Of a stretch of 64,000 bases of DNA, positions 35,645 to 47,785 are shown in pieces; positions within the stretch are counted from its first letter, which is position 1, and the number at the start of each line of letters is the position of its first letter. The notes under the pieces were generated by a model. The model did no database searches, was not told where the DNA came from, and worked only from the letters and a program-made list of their open reading frames with translations. This DNA comes from Pseudoscleropodium purum (lineage: Eukaryota; Streptophyta; Bryopsida; Hypnales; Brachytheciaceae): the NCBI GenBank assembly GCA_963969395.1, contig OZ017796.1, positions 32,912,243 to 32,976,242 of the forward strand, read 5' to 3'. A program made the translations under genes and the position numbers.

Positions 35645-37088
35645 TAGATCTCAATGATTTATTTATTTATGTTTTGCTTATGATTTTGGTTTTCTCCATC
35701 AATTATTTTGTGGCAATTGTAAAAATTTAGAATATGCAATTATAATTTGAAATGTTTATTTAAGTTTGTTGAAAAATGTATTGATAGTTTGAAACACCAA
35801 GGTATGCATTGTTCAAGCAATTGTATTATTTTTTTAATTCTACTAGAAGATGCTACTAAAAACAATCTAATTTTTTTTTTTTTTTATAACTTTTGACAAT
35901 CATTTGTACATGCAAGAGTTTTATTTTTATTCTACTTGAAGATGCTACTAAAAACAATCTAACTTTTTTATAACTTTACACAAAATCATTTGTACGTGCA
36001 AGAGTTTTATTTTTATTCTACTAGAAGATGCTACTAAAAACAATCTAACTTTTTCTTTTATAACTTTTGACAAAATCATTTGTGCATGCAAGAGTTTTAT
36101 TTTTATTCCTTGGTATGCAACTCTTATATTATATGGTCTTAGATATAATCACTTGTAATGCATTCTAGTCTAATCTCAACAAATATAATTTGTTTAAAAT
36201 CTCAAATAATCAGAAATGTAATTTTATACATAAAAAGGATTTTTTTGAGGACAATAATAGCATGAAAAATCTAATCATATAATCTCTTTTATTATATATA
36301 TATCATAGGCTGAGCTACCTAATTTTTAGAGGTATCTCTTAAAATTTAATTTTTATTCAAGAAAAAGTTTTGTCTAAAATTTATAAACTATGCATAGGTG
36401 TTTCAATTCTTCATAGAAAGAGAGAGAGACTGACTTAATTTATTTTTAATTTTGATCCCATTTAACTTTTTAGTCTTTTTAATTTGATATAATTTTTACA
36501 AAGCCATCTTCTAAGACTTTTTTAATGTTAATGACCCCTAAATATAATACAAGAGTTGTGTCCATGGGTTGTCAGTTTGTTACCACATTCATTTAGCTTA
36601 TTGGCTAGAAGTTTAGGGCATACATTTATAATTCTATCCATGCAAAAATATTTGTTCATTTCATTTGATTTTGAGAATATTATTGAAATTTCTTTATAAA
36701 ATTCTTAGAGATGAAACCTATTTATTATCAATATCATAATACATGTACTTATGACAATCATTAGCTTCAAAGTGTTGTACTATATGTTGATATTGTATAA
36801 GATTTTTGAAATGAACATTATTTTAAATGTCACAATTAGGTGTGATGATAGTAATACATATTGAAACTTGTGCTATATTAAATTACAATGAAGTAATTTC
36901 AATGTTTTTAGTAGCATCGTACTATACATACCTTGGTGTTTCAAACTATGAGTACATTTTTCAACAAAATCAAATAAAAACTTTTGATTATAATTGCATG
37001 TTCTACGTTTGTACAATTACCACAAAATAATTGATGACGAAAACCAAAATCACAAGCAAAACATAAATAAGTAAGTTGTTGAGATCTA
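35645..37088. mobile_element. Long-TIR element (about 165-bp arms)
   Basis: The left arm 35645-35806 and right arm 36926-37088 are inverted copies. Both run from TAGATCTCAA through 'atttatgttttgct.atgatttt' and 'caattattttgtgg' to 'gaaacaccaaggtatg'. Arms of this length without coding capacity fit Mutator-like non-autonomous or foldback elements. A 9-bp target duplication could not be identified. The interior is AT-rich and carries a triplicated block. Confidence 0.6.
35838..36107 (+). repeat. Three tandem copies of an about 90-bp unit
   Basis: Units start at 35838, 35930 and 36016, each with 'ttctactagaagatgctact', 'aaaaacaatcta', a T-rich run, 'ataactttt', 'aatcatttgta' and 'gcaagagttttatttttatt'. 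The array lies inside the long-TIR element next to its left arm. Confidence 0.85.
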
Positions 37089-37214
37089 CATGTATAGTAT
37101 TTTCTGATAAACATATTTAAGAGAATTAAAGATCAAACATATTCCACACATTGCATCAATGTTTTAAAAAACATTATAAGCAATGTAAAATTTAGCATTA
37201 GGGTTGAGGGTTAA

Positions 37215-38053
37215 CCCCTAAAATTCCTTGACTATGTTTTCACCTTGACTAGTATGATAATTTCAGAAGATATGGATAAAATTTCAGAAATTTCCACCAT
37301 GTAGATTGCAAGATATTAGTGTTTGAATTGACAAAAAGCCTTTTTTGGGCCCTACAAAAAATGGGCAGTTGCACTTCACAAGGTTACATTTGTATGAAAA
37401 AATGTCCAAAATGGTTGCAACTCTTTGGATTCATTCTTCAAGGCAAGTTGGCTACATGTTTGAAAAATTTCAAATCATTTGGAATTGTACAATATATAGG
37501 AAAAAAATAGTAAGTAGAAAAAAGAAGAATTGAATCAAAATACTAAATTGTTAATAATTTATTTATGGAATTGAAAACTGACAATCCCAAGGGTTATAAT
37601 GTTGTAATAAAAAATAGTCACCTAATTTTTTTATTTTTTTTCAAAAATATTGAAAATTGAGTTCAATAATGAACTTCAAAGTTTATTTTGGAGTAGAGAA
37701 TGCATAACCACCCACAAACTAAAACACCTTATAACTTTTGACTCATTGATTTAAATAGAATGATTCAAATATTTTTATGTATATATAAATCTAAAAAATT
37801 AATTTCAAATTTTTATTTTTGAAAAATGTGATTTTTTCAGATCTATCCGGACTGCTTGGGTTGAGAAACAAACTACATATTAGGCCATAACTTTTGATTC
37901 ATATTTCCAAATGTCTTGCAATTTAGCATACATGAAAGATATTCCTTGTCCACCTTCTATTAAAATTTGGACCAAAAATATAGAAATCTCTGCTCACATG
38001 CACCTTCCTAAAAAAGTTATGTTGCTAAAAAACGCACCTTGGTCCTCTCGGGG
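37215..38053 (+). mobile_element. TTAA-site TIR element, copy 3
   Basis: This 839-bp element starts CCCCTAAAATTCC and ends 'ctcgggg', with a perfect TTAA duplication (37211-37214 and 38054-38057). It is clearly homologous to 44099-45032 along its length, with about 95 bases deleted near the left end. A frame at 37319-37533 is similar to those in copies 2 and 4. Confidence 0.75.
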
Positions 38054-38913
38054 TTAAGGTAAAGGTTTAGGATATAGGATTTGCAATTTTAAATGCATTA
38101 AAAATTTACATGAATAACAAATTCATACATGAATACTACACTGTATATGTGTAGTATTGAATAAAAATCTAGAAAACAGACTTGTACTTTTTAGAATCTA
38201 ATGTTTTCATAAATGATGGATAGCCAAGCAGACAATAGGGTAGACGCCTACTATGCACTTTTTACAAGCTTCATTTGTCATTTGCAACCTCAGCATTTGG
38301 AATTTGAGGCACGTAATGTATTGTTGAAAAGGTATTTCCAAGACCTTTCCAACAATATATTACAAGCCTTTGAATTCTAAATATTGAGGTCGCAAATGGC
38401 AAAAGAAGGTTTATGCTCCTTTAGAAGGGCGTTTGCCAAATTGTTTGCTTGTCCACCAAGCAGGTGCAACTAGGTGGATAGTTGGTGGATGCATACTATG
38501 GGGTTGCAACAAGCTTCTTTTTTCATTTGTGATTAAAAATTTTTGAATGAAAGAGTTGGCCATGTTAGCCATCTATGCATCTGTTTTATCAAAAGATAAC
38601 TTCTACAAACAACCGTTTTACTCCTCACATCTGTTGCGTTCATACGTCCAATTTTTTAACATTATTTTACTTGGTGTTGTGTTGTAAATGCAAACATTAT
38701 GTAAAAATATGTATATTTATATTATTTAAATAAATTTTAATATTTATAACATAGTAATAGAGATGATGTCATTTGAAATGGCTTTAAGATAATGCCTTTT
38801 CTCTGCCATTATATGCAACTATAATGAAATGCTCGAGCATTAATGATTCAACTTGTTAATTGATTTGTGGAAAACCGTTCAACTTGCTAATTGTTATGTT
38901 TCAATAGTTAAAC
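38054..38913. other. AT-rich stretch before the hAT relic
   Basis: No coding sequence was recognised. The hAT element's left terminal inverted repeat should lie in this stretch, but I could not identify it. Confidence 0.35.
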
Positions 38914-41167
38914 TTGTTGATCGATGGCCTCATGCTCAATTGTTGTCCACCCCGAGATGCTCGTCAACTAGATTTGAACTTTTGTTTTAGTGGATCGAAG
39001 TCTAAGCCAATCAACAATGAAGAAAAAGATTCAAACAACATGGAGGAGGAGGAGGTTGATCTAGATTGTAGGACACTAGATTCAAATGAGGTGACTATGT
39101 TGCAAAACACACCTAAGATTTTCTTACGAAAATTCAATAGTAAGTGGAAGATTGGTCGTCATTGGTTGTATCGATCCAAGCCTCTTGGTGGTCCAATTGC
39201 TGGAATGATGAAGTGTGAAACTTGTGAGGAATTCCAACTTGGTGGAATTGATTCTAGAACATGGGATAGAATTGGATGTTCCACAATTCAATTCTTGGCA
39301 ATTGAGCAACATGAGAAATCCGATGATCATAAGTGGAGTTTCACATATGGAATATGAAGCATCATCCTTCAAAAGTTGGGCTAGTTGCGTCCATTGAACT
39401 TGGCATTCAAACTATAGTGGATCATGAAAAGGCAAGAATTCTTATCGTCATGAAACTCTTATACTTCGTGGTTTACAATGATCAACCATTGCTACATTAT
39501 GTTGAACAATGCAAGATTCACATGCTTTTGTCAACTCCAGACATGCCTACTAGCGCAGAGTATTCTTCTTACACAAAATGTTACAGCAACAATGGGCTTT
39601 TTGGATGCAATATCCCAACATCTACATTTTGATCTTGTCAATGATGTCAAAATGAGCCTTGGATACTCAATATTGATTGATGAATCAATCGATTAGACGT
39701 TTGAACCTCATCTAATTGTGTATATTTGCTATTTGATGAGAGGAGGTTCTAGTTCACCGTGTGTTTAATTTGTGGAACTCATGCTTCTTCCTCGAGGGAC
39801 AAGGGAGGTTATATTTGAGTCCATCAAAGAATTGTTGACCAAACTTGACTTGGATTTGAAGAAGGTAGTGGCTATTGCCACTGATGGTGAAGCTTATATG
39901 ACTGGGGTGCATCAAGGTGTAGTGGCCCAACTTCAAGTATTGGTACCTCATCTTGTAGGAGCACATTGTATTGCTCATCGTAAAGCTCTAGTTGCAAAGG
40001 ATGCAAATGATGCATTTCCATATTTGGATTTTATTGACCAAATAGCCAATAAGGTGTATGAATGGTTGGGGAGATCGATAATTCATCGAGGCATCTTGGA
40101 GAAATTGTTGCTTGCATTTTGTGAAGAAACGTGACTAGTTTTACAAATCAATTAAGTGAGATGGCTATCTCAAGGCATGTTCATGCAGAGATTAGTCTTA
40201 TGTATGCCCGCAATTCTAGAATCATGGGAGGTTGAAGAACCCACATGGTATAGAAATCTTACGTCTCTTCAATTCCAATTCTTTATTCACCTACTAGCCA
40301 ATGTACTCCTTGAGTTGAATAAGCTCAATTGTAAGTTCTAATATGATCACATAGATATTACAGGCATAGCCTCTACAATTGGTGTTACAATTAGCTTGTT
40401 GTGTAGGCAATATTTTAGTGTGACTTTTGGTAGGACATCTAAACACTTGGGCAAGTTTCTCCCGGAAGTGGTACCCATTGGAAAAATTGTGTATGTTGAC
40501 ATGTTTGGTTGTGAAGAGGTATACACTTTGCATAATGGTTCCATGCCTACGTGTGATGTAGAAGGATCTTTGGAAGAGTGCATCACTTTGGGAAAGCAAT
40601 ACGTTTAGAAGGTTATTGATTCACTCAATGATCACTTCCTTGATTTGCCAATTTTCAATGTAGCTAGGCTTTTTAGCCCAAAGCATTTTTTTTTGTAGAT
40701 GAATTGGATAGAGGCACATTAACAAAGCAATGGTTGAACTGGTTGGTTATACATTTCAAGTAGAGCAGTAATCTTGTTGATCAATGCAATGCGGATTTGC
40801 TCAAATTTGTGGAGATGTTATCTTCTATTTGTTAAAACCAAGGTATGCATGAAGCTTGGGTTTTTGTGGTACAAATCAAGAGTTTATAATTAATTGGTCA
40901 ACTCTAATGTCACTACAATAAGCTATACTTGTGATCTTGACTAGCATTACTATTTGTAAGCATGGCTTTTCAAACCAAAATTGGGTTAAGAGCGAAAGGA
41001 GAACTAGACTCAACCTTGTTACACTTGATGCCATTGATGGATTCAGTTTAAACGGTTCAGGTGTTGAATCCATGGATTGGAATGACATCTTTGATGTTTG
41101 GAAAATAGGCACAAAGACCAACAAGCATAGGGCATTATCACTTCAAGAAGTAGAGTTAGATGATTGA
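38914..41167 (+). pseudogene. hAT transposase relic, ZNF862/DUF4371-like
   Basis: Consecutive + strand frames, broken by frameshifts and stops, follow the family's domain order. First is an acidic leader, then a zinc-finger-like segment (KFNSKWKIGRHWLY; C-E-T-C; H-x4-H at 39310-39330), then ILIDESID with the catalytic-type Asp near 39675. Next come VVAIATDGEAYMTGVHQGV (near 39868-39925) and HCIAHRKAL (39964-39990), RWLSQG (near 40160), and the C-terminal hAT dimerisation block GFSNQNWVKSERRTRL (40967-41014) followed by DWNDIFDVW. hAT transposases cut and paste DNA with 8-bp target duplications. Breaks include stops after DESID (39694) and near 40132 and a frameshift near 39570. TIRs were not found. 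Confidence 0.8.
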
Positions 41168-42682
41168 CTCTTCATTTTCTTTATTGTAATGAGAAGCATG
41201 TATTATATAAATCATGCTTAATTTTGTATTTCAATGAAAATTCACCATTGATGTCTTACATTGGTATTTACCTTTCAATTGATGGGATGAAATTTCAAAG
41301 CCCTTCACTATGAAATTTATATGAGGGCTTCAATTTTGAACACTATTTGGACCTATGATGTGAAAGTTGTTGAATTTCAAAGTTTTCATGAAGTAGAATA
41401 TTGAATTAAATTATCTTTTACTTTGAGAAAACCATAACTTTTAGGGAATATATCATGTCTCAAAATGTCACAAAGCAAAACCTTATGTTCCTTTATGCAT
41501 AATGTTTCTGGTGGTGCCAATTTTGTAGTGTGAAAGTTATAGATTTTTTTTTAAAAATAAAGTAAATTATCTCCTATTTTGAAAAAAACAAAACTTTTAC
41601 ATTGCATGTCTAAATGCTACAAAACAAAGTCTGTATACTCCTCTATGCGTAAAGCTTTCTATATGTACCCAAAATGCAACCTTTTATACTATGACATGAA
41701 ATTTATTGAATTTCAAAGTTTAAATTAATTATAAAATTGTTTTTACTTTTATTTTGGTTGTGGAAATGGCATAACACACAATAGTTATATTTAAGCTAAA
41801 TTGATATAAAATTTGGACTTTTTAAACTTTGGAGAAGGTGCAGCAATGATCTCCACATGTCATTGCTAATACAATTGAATTCCCAATGTAGCTTTACATA
41901 GGGCACCTTCAAAGTTCATTCATGTGTACTTGCTCATGAGGTTGTGAGTTGGCTGGCAAAATGGTTTTCTACAAAGTTATTGGTGAGTCCCTTTCATTAT
42001 TGTTTTACATTATTTTTTAAAAACTTTCAAGTTCAAAATTGGAATGTTTTTTAAATAATTCACTTTGAAAGCTGTCACTTATTTTAAACATTTTGAGGTG
42101 TATTGTAAGAAATTTTATACTATTTCACTCTTATATATAAAAAAATTCATTTTTTCTTGTGGCCTATAGCTTTTACTTTGTCTTCAACATTTTCAAGAGT
42201 CTTCTCATGCACTAAGACCAAGATACTAAGACACGAAGATACATCAAAGATATTCTTGAATTCTTCTGAGTTAGAAAATCTAATTATAATATAATTCATG
42301 TGATAATTTACAATTTCCTTTCAAAATGTTGGGCTTCTTGTCAATATAGTTAAGTCAATTTTATTGTACACCTATAGGAGTACTTAACTAATATGCAAAT
42401 CACCTAGTTTAAGAAAACTAATTTACCTCTACAAGACTGTAAGGCCACCAAATGGCTTCTACATAATACATTTGTCAAAAATTTGAAATTTGAACCTCAC
42501 TAACAATCTATGAAGAACTAAAAGACCCTAGAATTTTTTTTCCTAGAATGTGTCAATGCAATCCAATCAATAAATGACCTTCTTTTTATATGGTTTGCCA
42601 CTCCTAACAAAGATTATTCTACTTAAAGCAATGGACAAGCCTGACCTTAGTGCAACAATGCTATAATATATTTAGATGACTC
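41168..42682. other. Non-coding, weak direct repeats
   Basis: Blocks such as 'tgaaagtt.ttgaattt...aaattatcttttactttgagaaaa' recur imperfectly between about 41340 and 41720. No gene was recognised. The segment likely includes the 3' part of the hAT element. Confidence 0.35.
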
Positions 42683-42685
42683 TTA

Positions 42686-42979
42686 GGGGTGCTTCACACA
42701 TGGGCCAACCAAGTTGAGAGGTCATGGGAGTTCATGGCCAAACTTTAGGCAAGAGTCCAAAGAAATGGGCAATAAAAGGGTAATAAATGGGCAATTCGAC
42801 GAACTCTCGACCATTGCCATGTAGGAGTTTGGGCTTCCATGTAGGCACTTTGGAAGGTGATGGACTTTGGATTGTGCCACCTTGTGTAAAGGGGCGAGAG
42901 GCCAAAGTCGGGGTTTTTTGAAATTTGATTGGTGGGGGCCGAACGACTCTCAACCTTGGGCCCATGTGTGAAGCGGCCT
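42686..42979. mobile_element. Harbinger/Tourist-like MITE
   Basis: This 294-bp element has TIRs GGGGTGCTTCACACATGGG on the left and AGGCCGCTTCACACATGGG on the right (reverse complement). Similarity extends inward to about 35 bp. It is flanked by TTA at 42683-42685 and 42980-42982. A 3-bp TTA duplication and G-rich ends fit PIF/Harbinger non-autonomous elements. It is notably GC-richer than its surroundings, and the overlapping - strand frames inside it are not convincing genes. Confidence 0.75.
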
Positions 42980-42982
42980 TTA

Positions 42983-44094
42983 GATTGTAGGATGGAATAA
43001 AACATTTCTTCATCCTATTTTTTTAGTAGAGTATTATAAATTCTTGTATTACCATATTATTGGCTTTCCTTTAAAGAAGATGTTTAACCCTTAAATTTTA
43101 AAGGCCCTTTTTCATCTAAAAACACTCAAAATTTCTATTTCTATTGCAAAAAAATAAAATTATTCTCCCTATTTAACTATAGGATCTTGTACTATATGAT
43201 TTGTAAAAGGTGTCTAAGAGACTTCAAAACTTTGATTGTGTACAGTGCAAGATATTTGCATTCAAAATGCAGAAACTAACTTTTTAATACCTTATTCAAC
43301 TATGTTTTTTTACTTTCAAACTTCTTCATTTACAATTTTCACACCATTGATTCTAATCTTCTAATATTTTATGATCAAAAATTCAGTTGAAAGGTGGAGA
43401 AAAAAATCCAAGAAAAATGCACTTGATTATTCATTCTTTAAAACCTTCTTAAGTAGAAGGAAGTACAATATTAAGTTAACAAATAAATTGTTAATAGGTC
43501 TAAGATGGAATTGAAATACAATAATCCCAATAGTTAGACTATTTTACTTAGAAAACTTTATCTATTTAAAATATTATTTTTAGAAAATTATAAAAATTGC
43601 ATTATAAAATGAATTCTATAAGTTATTTTTTCAAAAAGATGCTTAGATTGTCCAAAAATAAAAATTATACTTAACTTTCTCATTGCTAGTCCAAATAGAA
43701 TGAATCAAAGTTTTATTTATAGACAAAATGTAACCTTTGAGAAAAATAATTGAAAATTAAATAATGTCTTTTTTGTGATTTTTGAGGTGCTGCCTCTTGA
43801 ATTGCTTTTTAGACATAGGATGGCTTAACCTTTTGCTTATGGGCACAAATAAAAATAAAAATTATATTCTCAAAAATTTAGTTTGATTTTCTATCTTCAA
43901 GAAATGGTTAAAAAAAATGTGTCAAAAATTGAATTTATAGAAGGTAGATAAAAATCTCAAGAGTCCCTTCCAAGAACTTTGGAACTTCAATAGTTATCCC
44001 TTGATATTGCAAAACCTTTCTTCCATCAAAACCTACTAAAATTGACATTTCTATTTCAAAGAAAAAAAATAGATTTAAAAATTGTAATCTTTGC
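42983..44094. other. AT-rich stretch, no gene seen
   Basis: No reading frame, array or terminal repeat was recognised. Confidence 0.4.
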
Positions 44095-44098
44095 ATAT

Positions 44099-45032
44099 CC
44101 CCTAAAGTTCCTTGACTATGCTTTCACCAAAAATGCTCCAAAACTACTATTTTTAGGACAAGTATAAAAAAAAACTTTAAAAAATTTTTGAATACATCAA
44201 ACTATATGATCTTAAAGTATGATAATTTTAGAAGATGTGGAAAAAATTTCAGAAATTTCCACTGTGTAGATTGTGTAGATTGCAAGATATTAGTGTTTGA
44301 ATTGACAAAAAGCCTTTTGGGGGCCCTACAAAAAATTGGGCAGCTACACTTCACAAGGTCACATTTGTATGAAAAAATGTCCGAAATGGTTGCAACTCTT
44401 TGGATTCATTCTTCAAGGCAAGTTGATTACATGCTTAAAAAATTTCAGATCATTTGGAATTATACAATATATAGGAAAAAAATAGTAAGTAGAAAAAATA
44501 AGAATATGAATCAAAATACTAACTTGTTAATAATTTATTTATAGAATTGAAAAATAAAAATCCCAATGGTTGTAATGTTGTAATAAACAATAGTCACCTA
44601 ATAATTTTATTTTTTTTCCAAAAATATTAAAAATTGAGTTCAATATTGAACTTCAAAGTTTATTTTGGAGTAGAAAATGCATGACCACTTGCAAACTAAA
44701 ATACCTCATAACTTTTGACTCATTGATTTAAATGGAATGATTCAAAGCTTTTTATGTATATATAAATCTAGAAAATTCATTTCAAATTTTTGTTTTTGAA
44801 GAAAGTGATTTTTTTAGATCTACCCGGACTACCCAAGTTGAAAAATAAACTACATATTAGGCCTTAATTTTATACTCATATTTCCAAATGTCCTAAAATT
44901 TAGTGTACATGAAAGATGTTCCTTGTCTACACCTTCTATTAAAATTTGGGCCAAAAATATGGAAATCTTTGCTCACATGCACTTGCCCAAAAAAGTTATA
45001 TTGTCAAAAAATGCACCTTGGGCCTTTAGGGG
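44099..45032 (+). mobile_element. TTAA-family TIR element, copy 4 (ATAT flanks)
   Basis: This 934-bp element is bounded by CCCCTAAAG and CTTTAGGGG. It is homologous to copies 2 and 3 throughout. Its flanks are ATAT on both sides (44095-44098 and 45033-45036) instead of TTAA, so it still has a 4-bp duplication but at an unusual site. A 118-codon frame (44188-44544) contains the segment conserved in copies 2 and 3. Confidence 0.7.
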
Positions 45033-45036
45033 ATAT

Positions 45037-46478
45037 TATACCAAAGAATATGGAATTATAATATTGTAAAATTGCGTGGAAGAAATTTCGAAAACACTCA
45101 TTAGGTGCATTGAAAAATATTAATTTTGCATTGAAAGTGAAGAAAAAAAGTTTTCTAGAACCTTGTTTAGCTAGAATTTTGTTTTTTGAATTTTGAATTT
45201 ACAGATTTTGAATTTACAGATTTTGAATTTCTATTTGTCTATATTGAAGAATTGAGTTCAAAATCTAGAAAAAAATCCACATGTACACACTTCATTTTTA
45301 CTCATAAAAAAATTATTAAGTAGAAATTAGTTCAAAATAATAGGAATAACTACTTTATTAGTATCTCTAATATAGAAATCAAACACACTAATCACAAGAA
45401 TGAGGTTATTCTAGAAATACATCTTGACCTTTTGAATCTTTTTAAATTGCAAAAATTGAAATAAAAAACAAATTCTACAAGTTCTTTTTTCAAGAAAATA
45501 GTTTGGTTGTCCAAAATACTGAAAATAGAAGATATCCTACAACTTTTTCATCACTAATACAAAAGGAAAAAAATAAAGGTTTCCATGTAGATGAAATTAC
45601 AATCTCTAAGACATAAATTTAAAAAAAAATTACTTCAAGAGTTTGGAAGTTTTTTCTTTTGCCCACCAAACTTAAATTCTAGCTTATTGTATGATAATTT
45701 TTTCTCTCAAATGATCTACATGTTATACATAGCAACTAAGTTACCTTGTAATATGTTGATAGGACATTTTACATTTACCAAAAGATAGTAGTTTTGAAGA
45801 GAAAAAAAGACGTCATTTAGTTTTTCCTTCTCCATCTTGTTCAATGAGGCAACTACTGCATTAGTAAACTAGTCAATCATCTTAGGTGCCTTTGATGCTG
45901 CAATGATTGGATGGCCTAAAAAAATCCTAGGTCTATTACATTTGTATTTGGACTATTTGGTGGTTGGTTCACCAAATGGATTTTAAGGCCATTTTTATTG
46001 TCCTCTTCAATCAAAATTGGATCATTAGGACTTGGATGTGATTTTGCATTGTCCTATTGAACAAAGTGTTCAATTGGTCATGGTTTAAAGCTTCAAGGTC
46101 AAACCAGTCTGATGTCTAAAAACACCTTCTCTATTAAAATTTGTTATGTGACCTTCTTTGTGATTGCTACAATTGGATTTGTCTCTATTGTACCAATTGG
46201 ATGGTTTGTGTTGGATCATTTAGTAGCTTTTTGAAATACAAGAGGATATATTCCAATCTTGCCATTAAAATATTTATTCCTCAAATAATTAAAGCGGTGT
46301 CAAATTGAGAGGAGTATGCTTTAGAATTACACAGGATATCTAGTTGTGACTAGGAATAGTTTACTAAGAAGGTTAGTCAAATCTTCAAGTCTTCAATATT
46401 CAAACTGCTCCCCATTGGCCTATCTTGTATTGGCTCTAAATGGATATAAAGATTAAGGTAGGTGATAAGATCCTACAA
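45037..46478. other. AT-rich stretch, no gene seen
   Basis: A short direct repeat 'gaatttacagattttgaa' occurs near 45195-45230. No coding sequence was recognised. Confidence 0.4.
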
Positions 46479-46479
46479 T

Positions 46480-46830
46480 TTTGGACAGGAAAAACGGGAG
46501 AACTAAACTAAGAGCTAAACCATCCGAAAGATTGGCTCCTAAACTTCAAACTCACAATGACCAACAATCATGCCTCATCAATATAAACGACATATAAGTA
46601 TGACAATGTAGATGATCAATCCTCCTTTGTCACCACAAACATAAAATGGGGCTATTATTGAGTATCTATATAACCTGCAACAGTGTTTACAAAGCAAAAA
46701 TGAAAACAACAAGCCTCCAAAACCAATTAGAAATAACAATAGAAAGACAATGAGCTTCCAAATCAAGCTAGGAATAACAAGCCACAAGCTACAATACACA
46801 AATCTTCAATTTTCTTGTCTTCAAGTCTTT
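46480..46830 (-). repeat. Second copy of the 13.9-14.8 kb repeat, lacking promoter part
   Basis: The block near 46492-46560 ('aagagctaaaccatccgaaagattggctcctaaac' type, interrupted) matches 13905-13960. The block at 46590-46830 ('aaaatggggct', 'aagtctttgtgtctttaaa') matches 14600-14780. The roughly 600 bases between these blocks in the other copy, with TATA and HSE repeats, are absent here. Confidence 0.55.
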
Positions 46831-47785
46831 GTGTCTTTAAAACTTTAAAACTTCAAAGAAAACACAAAACTAACTCCATTCTTTTCAAAATAAAAAGACA
46901 ACAAATCTTGTTTTGCTTCACTATCTATAACTTTTGTCATTTTTCTTCAAACTAAAATAATGATAGTTTTTTGAGAATCTAACAAGTTCTTCTACTTTCA
47001 CTAAAAATTTCAATTATAGTTCATCTTTCAAACAAAACTTATAGCTTCTCAAAGTTACGAGTTCTAAACAATAAAGGCAACATACTCTCTTCTATTTAAA
47101 AACCTATAAATTATTACATAGCTTTAATTTTTTTAAAAGATATATTTTTAGAAAGATAAAAAATATCTCTAATGCTTCAAATTTTCAAAGAAAATTAAAA
47201 AAAAAAAAACTTACTTTGGTGATCGTTCAAATCTCTGTTCCTCTTTGTTAAGTGGCAATAGACCTTCCTCCACTCAAATGCTTATAGTTTTTTGTTTTCA
47301 AATTCAAATTGCACAACAAAGGTCTTTTTGAAACAACAATGAAAAGAAGTACAGATCTTCAAATTTTCATTCCAAAATCTCTTGTATGTATAAAGATATG
47401 ACCATTCAAACTTTTAGTCTCTCAAACTCTAAACTTCCAAACTCCCAATATAAGAATAATCACTTATTCCCCCAAAACTAATCCGACTAAAGAGGAAGAA
47501 GAAGATGCCTACCAACCTTCTAGACCCCTAAGGTAGGTGAAATCAACCCATGTACACATCACATGGGCCTCTAAACACCCATTGGTCCAAAAAAAACACC
47601 TTAAAGGAAATTCCTATTCACCTTTCAAAGCCAATGAACATCAAAGGTCAAAAATCAATAGACAAACATCTTCCAAGTCCCTAACTTTCAATTCTTAACG
47701 TCCAAATAGAGTATTGAAAACTTCAACTAACAACAAAACTTCAACTAAACCAATTGGAGGTAAAAACTAAAGTCAAAGAAGAATC
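46831..47785. other. AT-rich stretch, no gene seen
   Basis: No coding signature. A-rich and T-rich runs occur at 47120-47215. Confidence 0.35.

Noticed and set aside
42732..43013. Two overlapping - strand frames of 86-93 codons
   Set aside because: They coincide with the GC-richer Harbinger-like MITE and its TIR, with no protein signature.
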